Positions 27,441-35,935 are shown, numbered from the stretch's first letter. The stretch is DNA of 51,343 nt from Rossellomorea vietnamensis NBRC 101237 (GCF_001591825.1 NZ_BCVQ01000028.1:1-51343), one strand, 5' to 3'. The notes: generated from the letters alone by a model not told the origin. Numbers and translations are program-made.

Positions 27441-27763
27441 TGGTATAATGGACGCTGATAGTAATACTTCAGTTGTTCCAACGCTTCTTTAGGGAAGCCG
27501 AATGGTCTAGATAATTGCCATAGTTTCTCTATTATTCCTGGAGCGAATAATCCCTTGGTAGAAGTATTACATAGGAATATGCCTAGATGAATAAAGGAGT
27601 TTCATGACTTTCCATTGAATTGATAATAGGTACGTTCTAGTATAAATGAACAGTAGGTCTATGGGCATGTTGCCCTGAGCGAATAAAACCGATTATTACT
27701 ATGCAAGGATAGTTTTCTTGAAGCTAGGCGGACGACTATTGTGGAACAAAAGAGGGGTGTACC
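27441..27763 (+). promoter_or_regulatory. degSU promoter and long folded leader
   Basis: TGGTATAAT (27441-27449) is a perfect extended -10 on the + strand; no good -35 is seen. About 310 bases of leader follow without a gene. It contains GTAATACTTC (27461-27470) with its exact complement at 27561-27570, the inner hairpin ATTATTC/GAATAAT (27531-27551), a GGGCA/TGCCC hairpin (27663-27675), and the direct repeat GAGCGAATAA at 27541 and 27677. I match it to no known riboswitch. The left part of the gap (27256-27440) holds the yvyE upstream region with nothing distinctive. Confidence 0.5.
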
Positions 27764-28906
27764 GTGTCACTTAAAAAAATAGACACCAAGATGTTGGATA
27801 GCATCCTGAAAAAGATGGTCGATACGGTTGACGAAAGTAAGGATGAGATCTTCCAGATTGGCGAGCAATGTCGAACTGATTATGAAGAATTGATGAGAGA
27901 ATTATTGGAAGTGAAAGAAATGGTCCTGAAGGTGATTGATGAAGGAGATGACCTCCAACAGAAATCGAAGTTTGCCCGGCTCAGACTTTCTGAAGTCAGC
28001 AAGCATTTCCAAACCTATTCAGAAGACCAGGTAAGAGAAGCGTACGAGAAGGCTCATGACCTGCAGATGAAGTTATCCATGAACCGACAGCAGGAAAAGC
28101 AGCTTCGGAACCGCAGGGATGAACTGGAAAGACGCTTGCAAGCACTCGGGGACACGATTGAAAAGGCAGAGAATCTCTGCTCACAGATATCCGTCGTTCT
28201 CAATTATTTGAACAGTGACTTACGGCAAGTGGGTGAGGCGTTAGAAGACGCGAAGCAGCGCCAGGATTTCGGGCTACGTATCATCGAGGCCCAGGAGGAC
28301 GAGCGAAAACGCTTATCCCGCGAAATCCATGACGGACCTGCACAAATGATGGCCAATGTAATGATTCGCTCAGATCTGATTGAACGAGTATTCAGGGAAA
28401 AGAGTACAGAGCATGCCATCACGGAAATCCGCGATCTTAAACGGATGGTCCGCTCAGCCCTTTATGAGGTCCGCCGCATCATCTATGACCTCAGACCAAT
28501 GGCGCTTGATGACCTTGGGTTGATACCGACCCTCAAAAAATACTTGAGTACAATCGAAGAGTATAACCAGGAGACCTCCATACAGTTTGTGAATATGGGG
28601 CTCGATATCAGACTTCCTTCCAAATTCGAAGTCGCTCTGTTCCGATTAGTACAAGAAAGTGTCCAGAATGCCCTTAAGCACGCAGAAGCCACGCATATCC
28701 AAGTTAAAGTAGAAGTAAAGAAAGACCAAATAACAGTTGTCATCAAAGACAACGGCAAAGGATTCGATAAAGATAAACAAAAAACAGGATCCTTTGGAAT
28801 CATGGGGATGAAAGAACGTGTCGACCTTCTCGAAGGGGACATCACGATTGACTCAAAAGTAGGGGCAGGGACAGTCATTCTGATCCAGGTTCCGCTTAAT
28901 ACGTAA
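27764..28906 (+). CDS. degS: Sensor histidine kinase DegS
   Basis: A 380-aa cytoplasmic kinase that phosphorylates DegU. The N-terminal half is an amphipathic coiled-coil sensor (about 1-180) with no membrane segment. The HisKA_3 dimerisation domain has His189 in [14 protein letters not shown], the same residue number as in B. subtilis DegS. The HATPase region has [19 protein letters not shown] and [12 protein letters not shown]. In B. subtilis, DegS-DegU control exoenzymes, motility, competence and poly-gamma-glutamate. The start is GTG 27764 with GAGGGG ahead. degU follows after 29 bases with its own GGGAGG, so the two form an operon. Confidence 0.96.
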   Translation: MSLKKIDTKMLDSILKKMVDTVDESKDEIFQIGEQCRTDYEELMRELLEVKEMVLKVIDEGDDLQQKSKFARLRLSEVSKHFQTYSEDQVREAYEKAHDLQMKLSMNRQQEKQLRNRRDELERRLQALGDTIEKAENLCSQISVVLNYLNSDLRQVGEALEDAKQRQDFGLRIIEAQEDERKRLSREIHDGPAQMMANVMIRSDLIERVFREKSTEHAITEIRDLKRMVRSALYEVRRIIYDLRPMALDDLGLIPTLKKYLSTIEEYNQETSIQFVNMGLDIRLPSKFEVALFRLVQESVQNALKHAEATHIQVKVEVKKDQITVVIKDNGKGFDKDKQKTGSFGIMGMKERVDLLEGDITIDSKVGAGTVILIQVPLNT

Positions 28907-28935
28907 ATTTTCGAAGGTTTAGGGAGGCGAAAGAC

Positions 28936-29613
28936 ATGGCAACAAATATTGTTATCATTGACGATCATCAGCTTTTTAGGGAAGGGGTTAAACGAATCCT
29001 CGAATTCGAACCTTCTTTCAATGTAGTAGCAGAAGGTGATGACGGTTCAGAAGCAATGAACCTCGTAGAAACACATGAACCCGACGTAGTCCTCATGGAT
29101 ATCAACATGCCTGAGACGAACGGCGTGGAAGCGACTCGTGAACTAATGGACAAGTATCCTGATACGAAAGTCATCATCCTGTCCATCCACGATGACGAGA
29201 ACTATGTAAACCATGCGCTGAAAACGGGTGCACTTGGTTATCTGTTAAAAGAAATGGACTCAGACGCACTGGTTGACGCTGTGAAAATCGTCGCTGAAGG
29301 CGGTTCATACGTACATCCAAAAGTGACGCATAATCTGGTTGCAGAATACAAGCGCCTGGCAAACGCCCAGAACTCAGGCGGGTTCCAGCAATCCGAAGTT
29401 CGCCGCCCGCTTCACCTGTTAACACGCCGCGAATGTGAAGTCCTGCAAATGCTTGCAGACGGTAAAAGCAACCGTGGCATCGGTGAAGGCTTATACATCA
29501 GTGAAAAGACTGTTAAAAATCATGTAAGTAATATACTGCAAAAAATGAACGTGAACGACCGTACCCAGGCAGTAGTGACTGCGATCAAGAACGGTTGGGT
29601 GGAAGTACGATAA
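28936..29613 (+). CDS. degU: Response regulator DegU
   Basis: A 225-aa NarL-type response regulator. The receiver domain (1-120) has acidic D9-D10, the phospho-acceptor D55 in VVLMDINMP, and K near [10 protein letters not shown]. The LuxR-type HTH (about 158-220) has [40 protein letters not shown]. Phosphorylated DegU activates degradative enzymes and affects flagellar genes, while the unphosphorylated form aids ComK. Its genes lie only 11 kb from the comF and flagellar operons. It is preceded by degS and followed by a terminator. Confidence 0.96.
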   Translation: MATNIVIIDDHQLFREGVKRILEFEPSFNVVAEGDDGSEAMNLVETHEPDVVLMDINMPETNGVEATRELMDKYPDTKVIILSIHDDENYVNHALKTGALGYLLKEMDSDALVDAVKIVAEGGSYVHPKVTHNLVAEYKRLANAQNSGGFQQSEVRRPLHLLTRRECEVLQMLADGKSNRGIGEGLYISEKTVKNHVSNILQKMNVNDRTQAVVTAIKNGWVEVR

Positions 29614-29658
29614 GTACCGGTTGTTAGATAGAGTATTGTTAATTTGTTGTTAAGAGAG

Positions 29659-29686
29659 CGACCCTTCATGGTGGAGGGTCGTTTTT
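29659..29686 (+). terminator. Terminator of degSU
   Basis: CGACCCT and AGGGTCG form a stem with a nine-base loop followed by TTTTT, about 45 bases past the degU stop. Confidence 0.8.
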
Positions 29687-29745
29687 GATATGTTTGAATG
29701 GGTATGGGGGGTGTTGGTGGTTCATCTGGTGAAGAAAGGGTTAAA

Positions 29746-29783
29746 TTCACCTGCTGAATATAGGCTGGAATTCAGCAGGTGAA
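29746..29783. repeat. Perfect 14-bp inverted repeat
   Basis: TTCACCTGCTGAAT (29746-29759) and its exact complement (29770-29783) surround a 10-base spacer, between degU and treR. There is no adjacent T run, so it is not a simple terminator. The copy is alone in the window. Confidence 0.7.
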
Positions 29784-29797
29784 ATCAACAGACAGTC

Positions 29798-29828
29798 AAA
29801 AAAATCCACTCCCCAAACAGGAAGTGGG
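29798..29828 (-). terminator. Terminator of treR
   Basis: On the - strand CCCACTTCC and GGGGAGTGG pair (29828-29805), followed by seven T (29804-29798), just after the treR stop. Confidence 0.8.
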
Positions 29829-29834
29829 CCCAAC

Positions 29835-30557
29835 TCAATGCTTTCTCCGTGCAAAATCCACAAACCGGAACATGTCCAGCCGGTGCCGCGATTCTGTGTA
29901 CTCAAATAACGTCGCATCTTTTAGATGGACATAGTTCTTCACAACCACTACATGGTCATATTCATTCAGATCAAGGTACTTCCGGTCCTCACCTGTACAC
30001 TCTTCCACCACAATTTCTTTTTTGGCAAAATCGATGGGTAGCTGGAGCTCTCCTTCGAGATATTCATAGATGGAGTTCTCGCATATTTCCTTTGTCAGTA
30101 AAGGGACTTGTTCTTTCAGGAAATAGGACTTGTCCAAAATGATCCTCTCGCCTCCGATTCTGCGGGAGCGGACGACTTTCCAGATTTCAGCGTCGCGACA
30201 CGTCTCGAGTTGAGTAGCGACCTCATCATCGGCGGAGATTAATCCAAATTCGTGGACGAACGTTTCAATCTGATCACGCCCCATGGAGGTCTGAAGCTCT
30301 TTGAAGCTTACAAGGCCTGAGATGGGAAAGCTCATACGTGACACGTCGAGTACGAGGGAGCCTTTTCCACGCAGCTTTTGTATGAGCCCTTTTTGAGCCA
30401 GTAATGTAAGCGCTTTACGAATAGTCTCACGTGAAGTGGCATAGATCACCGTGAGCTCGTTTTCAGATGGCAGGATTGAGTTCGCTGTGTACGTGCCGTT
30501 CTGTATTTTTTCAGAGAGATCCTCGAAGATTTGTTGGTATTTATTGCTTTTCGTCAT
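29835..30557 (-). CDS. treR: Trehalose operon repressor TreR (GntR family)
   Basis: A 240-aa regulator. The N-terminal winged helix (about 5-70) has ILPSENELTVIYATSRETIRKALTLLAQKGLI. The C-terminal UTRA effector domain has the late LFEYTESRHRLDMFRF. In B. subtilis TreR binds TTGTATATACAA-like operators and is released by trehalose-6-phosphate. Three such palindromes occur at treP and treA in this window, which supports the name. Here treR is separated from treA by the lipoprotein, Spo0E-like and two-TM genes, while in B. subtilis treP-treA-treR is one operon. The start is ATG 30557 with AGGTGAT ahead. Confidence 0.9.
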   Translation of the reverse strand: MTKSNKYQQIFEDLSEKIQNGTYTANSILPSENELTVIYATSRETIRKALTLLAQKGLIQKLRGKGSLVLDVSRMSFPISGLVSFKELQTSMGRDQIETFVHEFGLISADDEVATQLETCRDAEIWKVVRSRRIGGERIILDKSYFLKEQVPLLTKEICENSIYEYLEGELQLPIDFAKKEIVVEECTGEDRKYLDLNEYDHVVVVKNYVHLKDATLFEYTESRHRLDMFRFVDFARRKH

Positions 30558-30610
30558 AATATCACCTGCTATTATTTTACCATAATTAATAGGAAGAAAT
30601 GAGATTGAAC

Positions 30611-30639
30611 TTGAGTGTTGTGAATATTTTCAATAGAAT
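30611..30639 (+). promoter_or_regulatory. Sigma-A promoter of the lipoprotein gene
   Basis: TTGAGT (30611-30616), exactly 17 bases, then TAGAAT (30634-30639). It lies in the gap between the divergent treR and lipoprotein genes. Confidence 0.5.
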
Positions 30640-30676
30640 GGAGATAGTGCAAATTTTAGAAAAAGGGTGAAGAGCA

Positions 30677-31285
30677 TTGTCGAAACAGCATTGGAAGAAA
30701 ATCATGTTGGGAATTGGCATGAGCACGCTATTGTTGGGTGCTTGTGGGGCAGACGAAGAGAAGAAGGAAGACAAAGAGACGGCAAAGAAGACGGAAGAGG
30801 TCAGCCCGAAAGATGATCCTGCGACTGATGAAGCGGCATCCCTGACCCAAATGACGCAGATCGTGGAGGACGCAAGTGAGCTGAAGGAAGCGGAAGGGAT
30901 ACCGGCAGAGGAAAAATCGGCGATCGACGTTGCCTTTAATCAATATATCAATGCCTTTAACGAAGAAGATTTCGATTCATACATGAGTGTCATCTCGAAG
31001 ACACCGGTGAACTTCAAGTACGAAGATGAAGAGCGCTATGTGAAGCAGATCTTTGATAGTGTCGATTCGAAGCGTACCGTGGAGAATGTAAAGATCATCA
31101 ATTATGCCGGCAAGAAAGCGGATGTCTATGCAGAAATCAAAGCAACGACGAAGGACCCGAACAGTGATAAGGAAGTGACCCGTTCCGGGAAGCAGGTAAC
31201 CGTCTTCCATAAGAAAGACGATGGATGGAAGGTTGCGGCGATTTTCTTCTTGGCCAGTGAGGGAGAAGAGGAAGCGACGGAATAA
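30677..31285 (+). CDS. Lipoprotein of unknown function with NTF2-like fold
   Basis: A 202-aa predicted lipoprotein. The signal sequence ends in a lipobox LLGAC with the lipidated Cys23. An acidic and lysine-rich linker (24-55) follows. The C-terminal part (about 75-195) reads like a small NTF2/SnoaL-type domain: FNQYINAFNEEDFDSYMSVI, and a late VTVFHKKDDGWKVAAIFFL. Such domains often mark nutrient- or stress-related surface proteins, but no function is readable. The start is TTG 30677 with AAAGGGTGAAGAG ahead. TTGTCGAA overlaps the start codon, probably by chance. It is monocistronic with a good terminator. Confidence 0.75.
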   Translation: MSKQHWKKIMLGIGMSTLLLGACGADEEKKEDKETAKKTEEVSPKDDPATDEAASLTQMTQIVEDASELKEAEGIPAEEKSAIDVAFNQYINAFNEEDFDSYMSVISKTPVNFKYEDEERYVKQIFDSVDSKRTVENVKIINYAGKKADVYAEIKATTKDPNSDKEVTRSGKQVTVFHKKDDGWKVAAIFFLASEGEEEATE

Positions 31286-31286
31286 G

Positions 31287-31318
31287 ATAAAAGGCTGCGT
31301 TGGTGCGCAGCCTTTTAT
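31287..31318. terminator. Bidirectional terminator
   Basis: ATAAAAGGCTGCG and its exact complement flank a six-base loop. It ends the lipoprotein gene on the + strand and, with flanking A/T runs, the Spo0E-like gene on the - strand. Confidence 0.9.
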
Positions 31319-31480
31319 TTATTTCAACCGTTGATAACGGTTGAATAGTTCATCAAGTTCCTGACTGAGTTTTACGGTTTCAGGATGTGAGAAACCATGG
31401 TAAAGCGCAAAATATTTAAGTTCGACACGCTTTGTTTCTATTTCTTGCAAGAGAGTTTGAACTTTGGTTGTTGCGTTCGT
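31319..31480 (-). CDS. Spo0E-family aspartyl-phosphate phosphatase, start codon ACG
   Basis: A 53-codon frame with the Spo0E-family pattern: LLQEIETKRVELKYFALYHG, then HPETVKLSQELDELFNRY with the SQELD signature. Such small proteins dephosphorylate Spo0A~P and delay sporulation. A strong AAAAGGAG (31496-31489) is present, but the codon at the right distance, 8 bases on, is ACG (31480-31478), where ATG is expected. The next usual start in frame is TTG 31450, without a ribosome site; it would give 43 aa and still keep the signature. The gene is therefore either started at ACG, shortened, or recently inactivated. It is too short for routine gene calling, so it may be missed elsewhere. Confidence 0.7.
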   Translation of the reverse strand, partial: TNATTKVQTLLQEIETKRVELKYFALYHGFSHPETVKLSQELDELFNRYQRLK

Positions 31481-31552
31481 TGCAGGAACTCCTTTTAGCT
31501 TTATTATCCCATAATAGAGAATAAATGTTAACTTTGAAATTCAACTAGTTTA

Positions 31553-32026
31553 CTAATTTGTGTGTTTCTTGAAAAACTTTGTACGCACCACTAAGAATAT
31601 GGTGGCAAAGCTATAGTTGAGGATACTTGAAGCAACTAATGCCATAAACGGCTGGTCGGGTAAGTCTTCTTGTGTGAAAAAGTTCAAAACTATGATGAAT
31701 AGAGAGAACGTCCCGCTGAGCATCGTAAGGATGGCAAAAAGCATCAGCACAGTACGGAAAATCTGTTTCATCGGTCGTTTTTCCTGAATAAACGACTCAA
31801 TTTTACTGCTGACCTTATTTCGTAAAAAATGTCGAATGATAAGAGGCACTGCACAAACCCCATACACCACCCCGGCAAAAAGGAGAATTGCAGGTAGCTG
31901 TGAACGGAGGTCCTCCTTCGGTATCCCCCAAAATAGTAAAACGAGCAATGAGATTGTTCCCATCAAACCGATGAAAATAGAAAAAAATAATAATGAGAAT
32001 CGAATGGTTTTTACAGATATATTCAC
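31553..32026 (-). CDS. Four-TM membrane protein made of two repeated halves
   Basis: A 157-aa integral membrane protein that I do not recognise. It has four hydrophobic segments arranged as two similar halves. Each half reads: a TM helix ending in a G-T-I/F-S-L pattern, a loop with PKEDL or QEDLP, a second TM helix, then a basic stretch (RHFLRNK or RTKFFKKH). The 75-aa product of the gene just upstream repeats the same half again. The two genes overlap by four bases (ATGA), so they are translationally coupled. There are no enzymatic motifs. Small bacteriocin-immunity-like or stress membrane proteins can look like this, but that is only a guess. Confidence 0.7.
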   Translation of the reverse strand: MNISVKTIRFSLLFFSIFIGLMGTISLLVLLFWGIPKEDLRSQLPAILLFAGVVYGVCAVPLIIRHFLRNKVSSKIESFIQEKRPMKQIFRTVLMLFAILTMLSGTFSLFIIVLNFFTQEDLPDQPFMALVASSILNYSFATIFLVVRTKFFKKHTN

Positions 32027-32250
32027 TGGATTTCTCCTTTAAAGAATTTCTCTCTTACAATTAATGAGATTGCACAAGTTCCGTATATGTAGATCCCCAG
32101 CATGGAAAGAGGGAGGGCGACGCTTGGGATTTCGTCTTTAGGGATAACCCATAATAAAAGTACACCCAGCATAATCGTCCCACCTGTACCCATTAATATG
32201 GGGTACAATAATAACGCGGTTTTTACCGCTTTTTTCTTTTGATTGTTCAT
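32023..32250 (-). CDS. Two-TM membrane protein, paralog of the next gene
   Basis: A 75-aa protein with two membrane segments. GGTIMLGVLLLWVIPKDEIP and YGTCAISLIVREKFFKGE align by eye with the first half of the 157-aa protein downstream (SLLVLLFWGIPKEDL, YGVCAVPLIIRHFLRNK). ATG 32250 is preferred over ATG 32256 since AAAGGA lies about 6 bases ahead. The stop overlaps the downstream start. Function unknown. Confidence 0.65.
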   Translation of the reverse strand: MNNQKKKAVKTALLLYPILMGTGGTIMLGVLLLWVIPKDEIPSVALPLSMLGIYIYGTCAISLIVREKFFKGEIQ

Positions 32251-32313
32251 AAGCATCCTTTCAATAGAGATTTGTAGTACACAATACCCATAATTTTACT
32301 AATGTAACCATAA

Positions 32314-32351
32314 AAAATAACGTTCAGGGCCAAAACCCCAAACGTTATTTT
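32314..32351 (-). terminator. Terminator of treA
   Basis: AAAATAACGTT and AACGTTATTTT form a perfect 11-bp stem with inner GG/CC pairing, four bases past the treA stop codon. An A-rich stretch supplies T on the - strand. Confidence 0.85.
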
Positions 32352-32354
32352 ACC

Positions 32355-34040
32355 TTATTTCGTCAATCGAAACACAGCAGATTCATAAGGACGAAGGGAG
32401 ATTTGAGAATACACATTTTTCACATCCTCATAATTCGAAATCAGAACCTCACTCGACCATCCGCCCACAGCCACCTCATCCGGAAGCGTGAACTCTGTCT
32501 CACGACCGTAGAAGTTATTCACCACAAGCAGTTTTTCGCCGTCTCCATTCCGCACATAGGCAAAAATGTCCGGGTGATCTTCCAGGATCAGCTGGTAATC
32601 ACCGTCGACGATTATGTCATATTCCTTACGAAGACGGTTCAGCTTCTGGTAGTGGTAGAACACTGAGTTTTCGTCATCCAGCGCCTGTTCTGCATTGATT
32701 TCCTGATAGTTTTTCGCTACAGGAATCCAAGGGGTACCGCTTGTAAACCCGGCATTCTCGTCACTGTTCCACTGTACCGGTGTCCGTGAGTTGTCGCGGG
32801 ACTTGTGGCGCAGGATCTCGAGGATCTCTTCTTCCGATTTTCCTTGTTCCTTCAATATATTGTACGTATTGAGGGACTCCACATCACGGTACTCATCGAT
32901 GCTCGTGAACTTCGGATTCGTCATCCCGAACTCTTCCCCCTGATAAATATAAGGGGTACCCTGCATCATATGGATCGTCGTCGCGAGCATCTTCGCCGAT
33001 TCGGTCCGGTACTCACCGTCGTCACCGTAGCGGGACACGATCCGCGGCTGATCATGGTTGCACCAGAAGAGGGCGTTCCAGCCGCCGCCTTTGTTCATTT
33101 CACGCTGCCAGGTAGACAGGATGTCCTTCAATTTCAGAAAGTCGAAGTCCGCGACCGACCATTTCTCCCCGTTCGGGTAATCCACCTTCAAGTGATGGAA
33201 ATTGAACGTCATGCTGAGCTCATTGCGCTCCGGGTTCGAATACTTGATACAGTTGTCGATCGTCGTCGACGACATTTCCCCGACGGTCATGATGTCGTAT
33301 TGAGAGAAGACTTCCTTGTTCATTTCCTGCATATATTCATGGACCTTTGGCCCGTCCGTGTAAAACTTGCGTCCGTCCCCGGGAGCGACCGAGCCGTCAT
33401 CGTCAGGGAAAGCCTGATCTTTGGAAATGAGGTTGATCACGTCCAGGCGGAAGCCATCGACACCTTTCTTCAGCCAGAAGTGCATCATGTCATAAAGCTT
33501 CTCGCGGACCTTATCGTTCTCCCAATTCAAATCTGCCTGGGTGACGTCAAAGAGGTGAAGGTAATACTGACCCGTTTCCTCGTCATACTGCCACGCATTG
33601 CCCCCGAACTTCGACTGCCAGTTGGTTGGCTCGGAGCCATCCTCCTTGCCGTCCTTCCAAATATAGAAGTCACGGTACTCATTGTCCTTCGACTTCCTAG
33701 ACTCGATGAACCATTGATTCTCCGTCGACGTATGATTGATCACGATGTCCATAATGATCTTGATGCCGCGGGAGTGTGCTTCCTCCAGAAGCTCATCGAA
33801 ATCTTCCATCGTTCCGTATTCTTCATGAATATTGAAATAGTCGCTAATATCATAGCCGTTATCATTCTGAGGAGACTTATAAATCGGCGTGATCCACACC
33901 ACATCAATCCCAAGCTCCTTCAAATAATCCAGCTTCGCCGTAATCCCCTTAATGTCCCCAACGCCATTCCCCGACGTATCATAAAAACTCTTCGGATAAA
34001 TCTGATACACAACCGACCTCTTCCACCAAGCCTGCTTCAT
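32355..34040 (-). CDS. treA: Trehalose-6-phosphate hydrolase (GH13)
   Basis: A 561-aa cytoplasmic glycoside hydrolase that splits trehalose-6-phosphate, made by the PTS, into glucose and glucose-6-phosphate. GH13 motifs are DIVINHTS (about 98-105), the nucleophile D200 in GFRLDVIN, the acid/base Glu in TVGEMSS, and the transition-state Asp in CNHDQPR. The family also holds oligo-1,6-glucosidases; treP, treR and the TreR operator nearby decide for TreA. ATG 34040 (MKQAWWKRSVVYQIYPKSF) is chosen as the family start. The frame runs on to 34085 through one copy of the dispersed 13-bp repeat, which is unlikely to be coding. An operator at 34332 suggests its own promoter, leaving a leader of about 290 bases. 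Confidence 0.93.
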   Translation of the reverse strand: MKQAWWKRSVVYQIYPKSFYDTSGNGVGDIKGITAKLDYLKELGIDVVWITPIYKSPQNDNGYDISDYFNIHEEYGTMEDFDELLEEAHSRGIKIIMDIVINHTSTENQWFIESRKSKDNEYRDFYIWKDGKEDGSEPTNWQSKFGGNAWQYDEETGQYYLHLFDVTQADLNWENDKVREKLYDMMHFWLKKGVDGFRLDVINLISKDQAFPDDDGSVAPGDGRKFYTDGPKVHEYMQEMNKEVFSQYDIMTVGEMSSTTIDNCIKYSNPERNELSMTFNFHHLKVDYPNGEKWSVADFDFLKLKDILSTWQREMNKGGGWNALFWCNHDQPRIVSRYGDDGEYRTESAKMLATTIHMMQGTPYIYQGEEFGMTNPKFTSIDEYRDVESLNTYNILKEQGKSEEEILEILRHKSRDNSRTPVQWNSDENAGFTSGTPWIPVAKNYQEINAEQALDDENSVFYHYQKLNRLRKEYDIIVDGDYQLILEDHPDIFAYVRNGDGEKLLVVNNFYGRETEFTLPDEVAVGGWSSEVLISNYEDVKNVYSQISLRPYESAVFRLTK

Positions 34041-34374
34041 ACCACATGCACCATTCTTCTTATATTTTTGAGGGACGGACCTCAACTTTTTAGCTCATCC
34101 GCCTCATTTATTTCATATCATCGTTGAATTAATGCGATTTGTTCTTGAAAGGTCTGCCTGTTTAGAGGGACGGACCTTCCATTCTTCGTCACAAACCCTT
34201 ATCTAATTGGAAAAGACGCTCCAAACCAAGCAGATTTGAAGGTCCGTCCCTCCAATTGAAAAGGGAGACAAACATCCCCATCACTATCCTTTACAGATAA
34301 GTGCTAAGAATTCATTTGTCCCCCTTAGTTTAACTTGTATATACAAGTTGTTGCAACTGTTTTCTCTCTATTGT
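34041..34374. other. treP-treA gap with three copies of a dispersed repeat
   Basis: No gene is seen in these 334 bases. GAGGGACGGACCT occurs at 34070-34082 and 34165-34177, and its complement at 34240-34252. The last two extend to a 15-bp perfect inverted pair (34165-34179 with 34238-34252), able to form a hairpin with a 58-base loop in the treA leader. A TreR operator is at 34332-34349. Confidence 0.8.
34332..34349. promoter_or_regulatory. TreR operator of treA
   Basis: AACTTGTATATACAAGTT is a perfect 18-bp palindrome matching the known TreR site. It lies between treP and treA, so treA is probably controlled from here in addition to any read-through from treP. Confidence 0.8.
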
Positions 34375-35790
34375 TTAGGCTGCTTCATTTTTGCTGAATT
34401 TGGACCAGACGATTGTCAGTACGAACGGTACGACAATACAGATGGCCATTCCGATGAAGAACGGAAGCCAGTATTCAGGAATGATCGATAGGAATCCTGG
34501 CAATCCACCTACACCGATGGAGAATGCTTTCGTTCCTGTCATCGCAAGCAACACACCACCGATAGCAGAGCCGATCAAGGCACTGATGAATGGGTAGCGG
34601 TAGCGCAGGTTGACCCCGAACATCGCCGGTTCTGTAATTCCAAGATAAGCCGAGATGGCTGACGTACCAGCCAGGCCGCGAAGCTTTTCGTTTTCTTTCT
34701 TCGCTACCACCATCATGGCAAGCGCTGCTGAACCTTGTGCAATATTTGATAGTGCAAGGATCGGCCATAGGAATGTTCCACCCTCACTACCCACGAGCTG
34801 TAAGTCTACTGCAAGGAACGTATGGTGCATCCCTGTGATAACCATGACGGCGTATAAACCACCATACAGGAGACCACCTAACCATGATACGTGATCGAAC
34901 ACCCACACGACGCTGTCCGTCAACATGTTACCAATGAAGAAGGTCACAGGTCCGATCAGGATGAAAGCGGCAAATCCGGTAATCAGAAGGGCTACAGGAG
35001 CCACGACCAATAGCTTGATGGAATCATGAACTCTCTTATCCAGGAACATTTCAATCTTCGCTAATAGATAGGAAGCGAATAGGATCGGAAGAACTTGTCC
35101 CTGATACCCGATCTTGTCGACCTCAAATCCAAATAGGTTCCATGTAGGAATCTTTTCTGCACTTGCATAGGACCAAGCGTTCAGTAAGTCCGGATGAACA
35201 AGCATAAGACCTAATACGATACCGAGTAATGGACTTCCGCCGAATCGCTTGACCGCTGACCAACCAATCAACCCTGGCAGGAACACAAAGGCCGTGTTGG
35301 CAATCAAGTTAATGATCGAGGCAAAATCAGCCCACTGCTTATGAACATCGATGACCGATTTCTCATCATAGAAAATCCCCGGTCCGGTCAGAATATTATT
35401 CAGACCCATCAACAAACCGGCCGTTACGATCGCCGGCAGGATCGGAATGAAGATATCCGCCAGTACCTTGATCGCGCGCTGCAGGGGATTCAGATTCTGA
35501 GTCGCCGCATCTTTTACATCCTGTTTCGATGCCTGCTCGATTCCTGTTTCCTCCGCCAGGATTTGATACGCTTTATTCACAAGACCTTGTCCAATGACAA
35601 CCTGGAACTGACCGTTGGATGAGAAGGAACCCTTCACCAGATCAATTGCCTCTAATCTTTCTTTATCCACTTTCTTCTCATCATTCAGCACAAGCCGTAG
35701 ACGAGTCACACAGTGCGTGGCCGTGCGGATATTATCCTTGCCGCCAATCGCTTCAATGATTTCGAGAACGTCTTCACGTTTCACGCTCAT
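34375..35790 (-). CDS. treP: PTS trehalose transporter EIIBC
   Basis: A 471-aa membrane transporter. The EIIB domain (1-85) carries the phosphorylated Cys27 in THCVTRLRL. A linker leads to the EIIC domain (about 105-470) of about ten membrane segments with VITGMHHTFLAVDLQLVG and SAISAYLGITEPAMFGVNLRYRYPF, typical for the glucose/sucrose/trehalose group. It lacks an EIIA domain, so it must share one, as TreP of B. subtilis does. It takes up trehalose and releases trehalose-6-phosphate for TreA. ATG 35790 is preceded by AAGGGAGGG. Two TreR operators and cre-like sites lie upstream. Confidence 0.93.
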   Translation of the reverse strand: MSVKREDVLEIIEAIGGKDNIRTATHCVTRLRLVLNDEKKVDKERLEAIDLVKGSFSSNGQFQVVIGQGLVNKAYQILAEETGIEQASKQDVKDAATQNLNPLQRAIKVLADIFIPILPAIVTAGLLMGLNNILTGPGIFYDEKSVIDVHKQWADFASIINLIANTAFVFLPGLIGWSAVKRFGGSPLLGIVLGLMLVHPDLLNAWSYASAEKIPTWNLFGFEVDKIGYQGQVLPILFASYLLAKIEMFLDKRVHDSIKLLVVAPVALLITGFAAFILIGPVTFFIGNMLTDSVVWVFDHVSWLGGLLYGGLYAVMVITGMHHTFLAVDLQLVGSEGGTFLWPILALSNIAQGSAALAMMVVAKKENEKLRGLAGTSAISAYLGITEPAMFGVNLRYRYPFISALIGSAIGGVLLAMTGTKAFSIGVGGLPGFLSIIPEYWLPFFIGMAICIVVPFVLTIVWSKFSKNEAA

Positions 35791-35835
35791 GAAATTCCCT
35801 CCCTTGGAATGGTGAAAGCTGCCGGGCGCCTAACT

Positions 35836-35849
35836 TGTACCCGCTTTCA
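35836..35849. promoter_or_regulatory. cre-like site (catabolite repression)
   Basis: TGTACCCGCTTTCA fits the CcpA consensus TGWNANCGNTNWCA with one mismatch. It lies 46 bases upstream of the treP start, as expected for a site that blocks transcription in glucose. Confidence 0.45.
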
Positions 35850-35908
35850 TTTCTATTAATGGAATTCCCCTAAATAGTATGTGAAAAACGCTTTACATCA
35901 TGCTTTTA

Positions 35909-35922
35909 TCAAAACGCTTTCA
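35909..35922. promoter_or_regulatory. Second cre-like site upstream of treP
   Basis: TCAAAACGCTTTCA fits the CcpA consensus with one mismatch, near the TreR operators. Confidence 0.45.
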
Positions 35923-35935
35923 TTTTGGGGGAGTG

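Noticed and set aside
27866..27876. TGTCGAA within degS, and similar hits in other coding regions
   Set aside because: These lie inside conserved codons, at about the number expected by chance.
32805..34127. A 440-codon open frame on the + strand opposite treA
   Set aside because: It is fully antisense to the well-supported treA, has no ribosome site or family motif, and its composition (many Arg, His, Leu, Ile) is that of a codon-bias shadow.
35881..35897. A third cre-like site GTGAAAAACGCTTTACA
   Set aside because: The half-site spacing around CG does not fit TGWNANCGNTNWCA without several mismatches.
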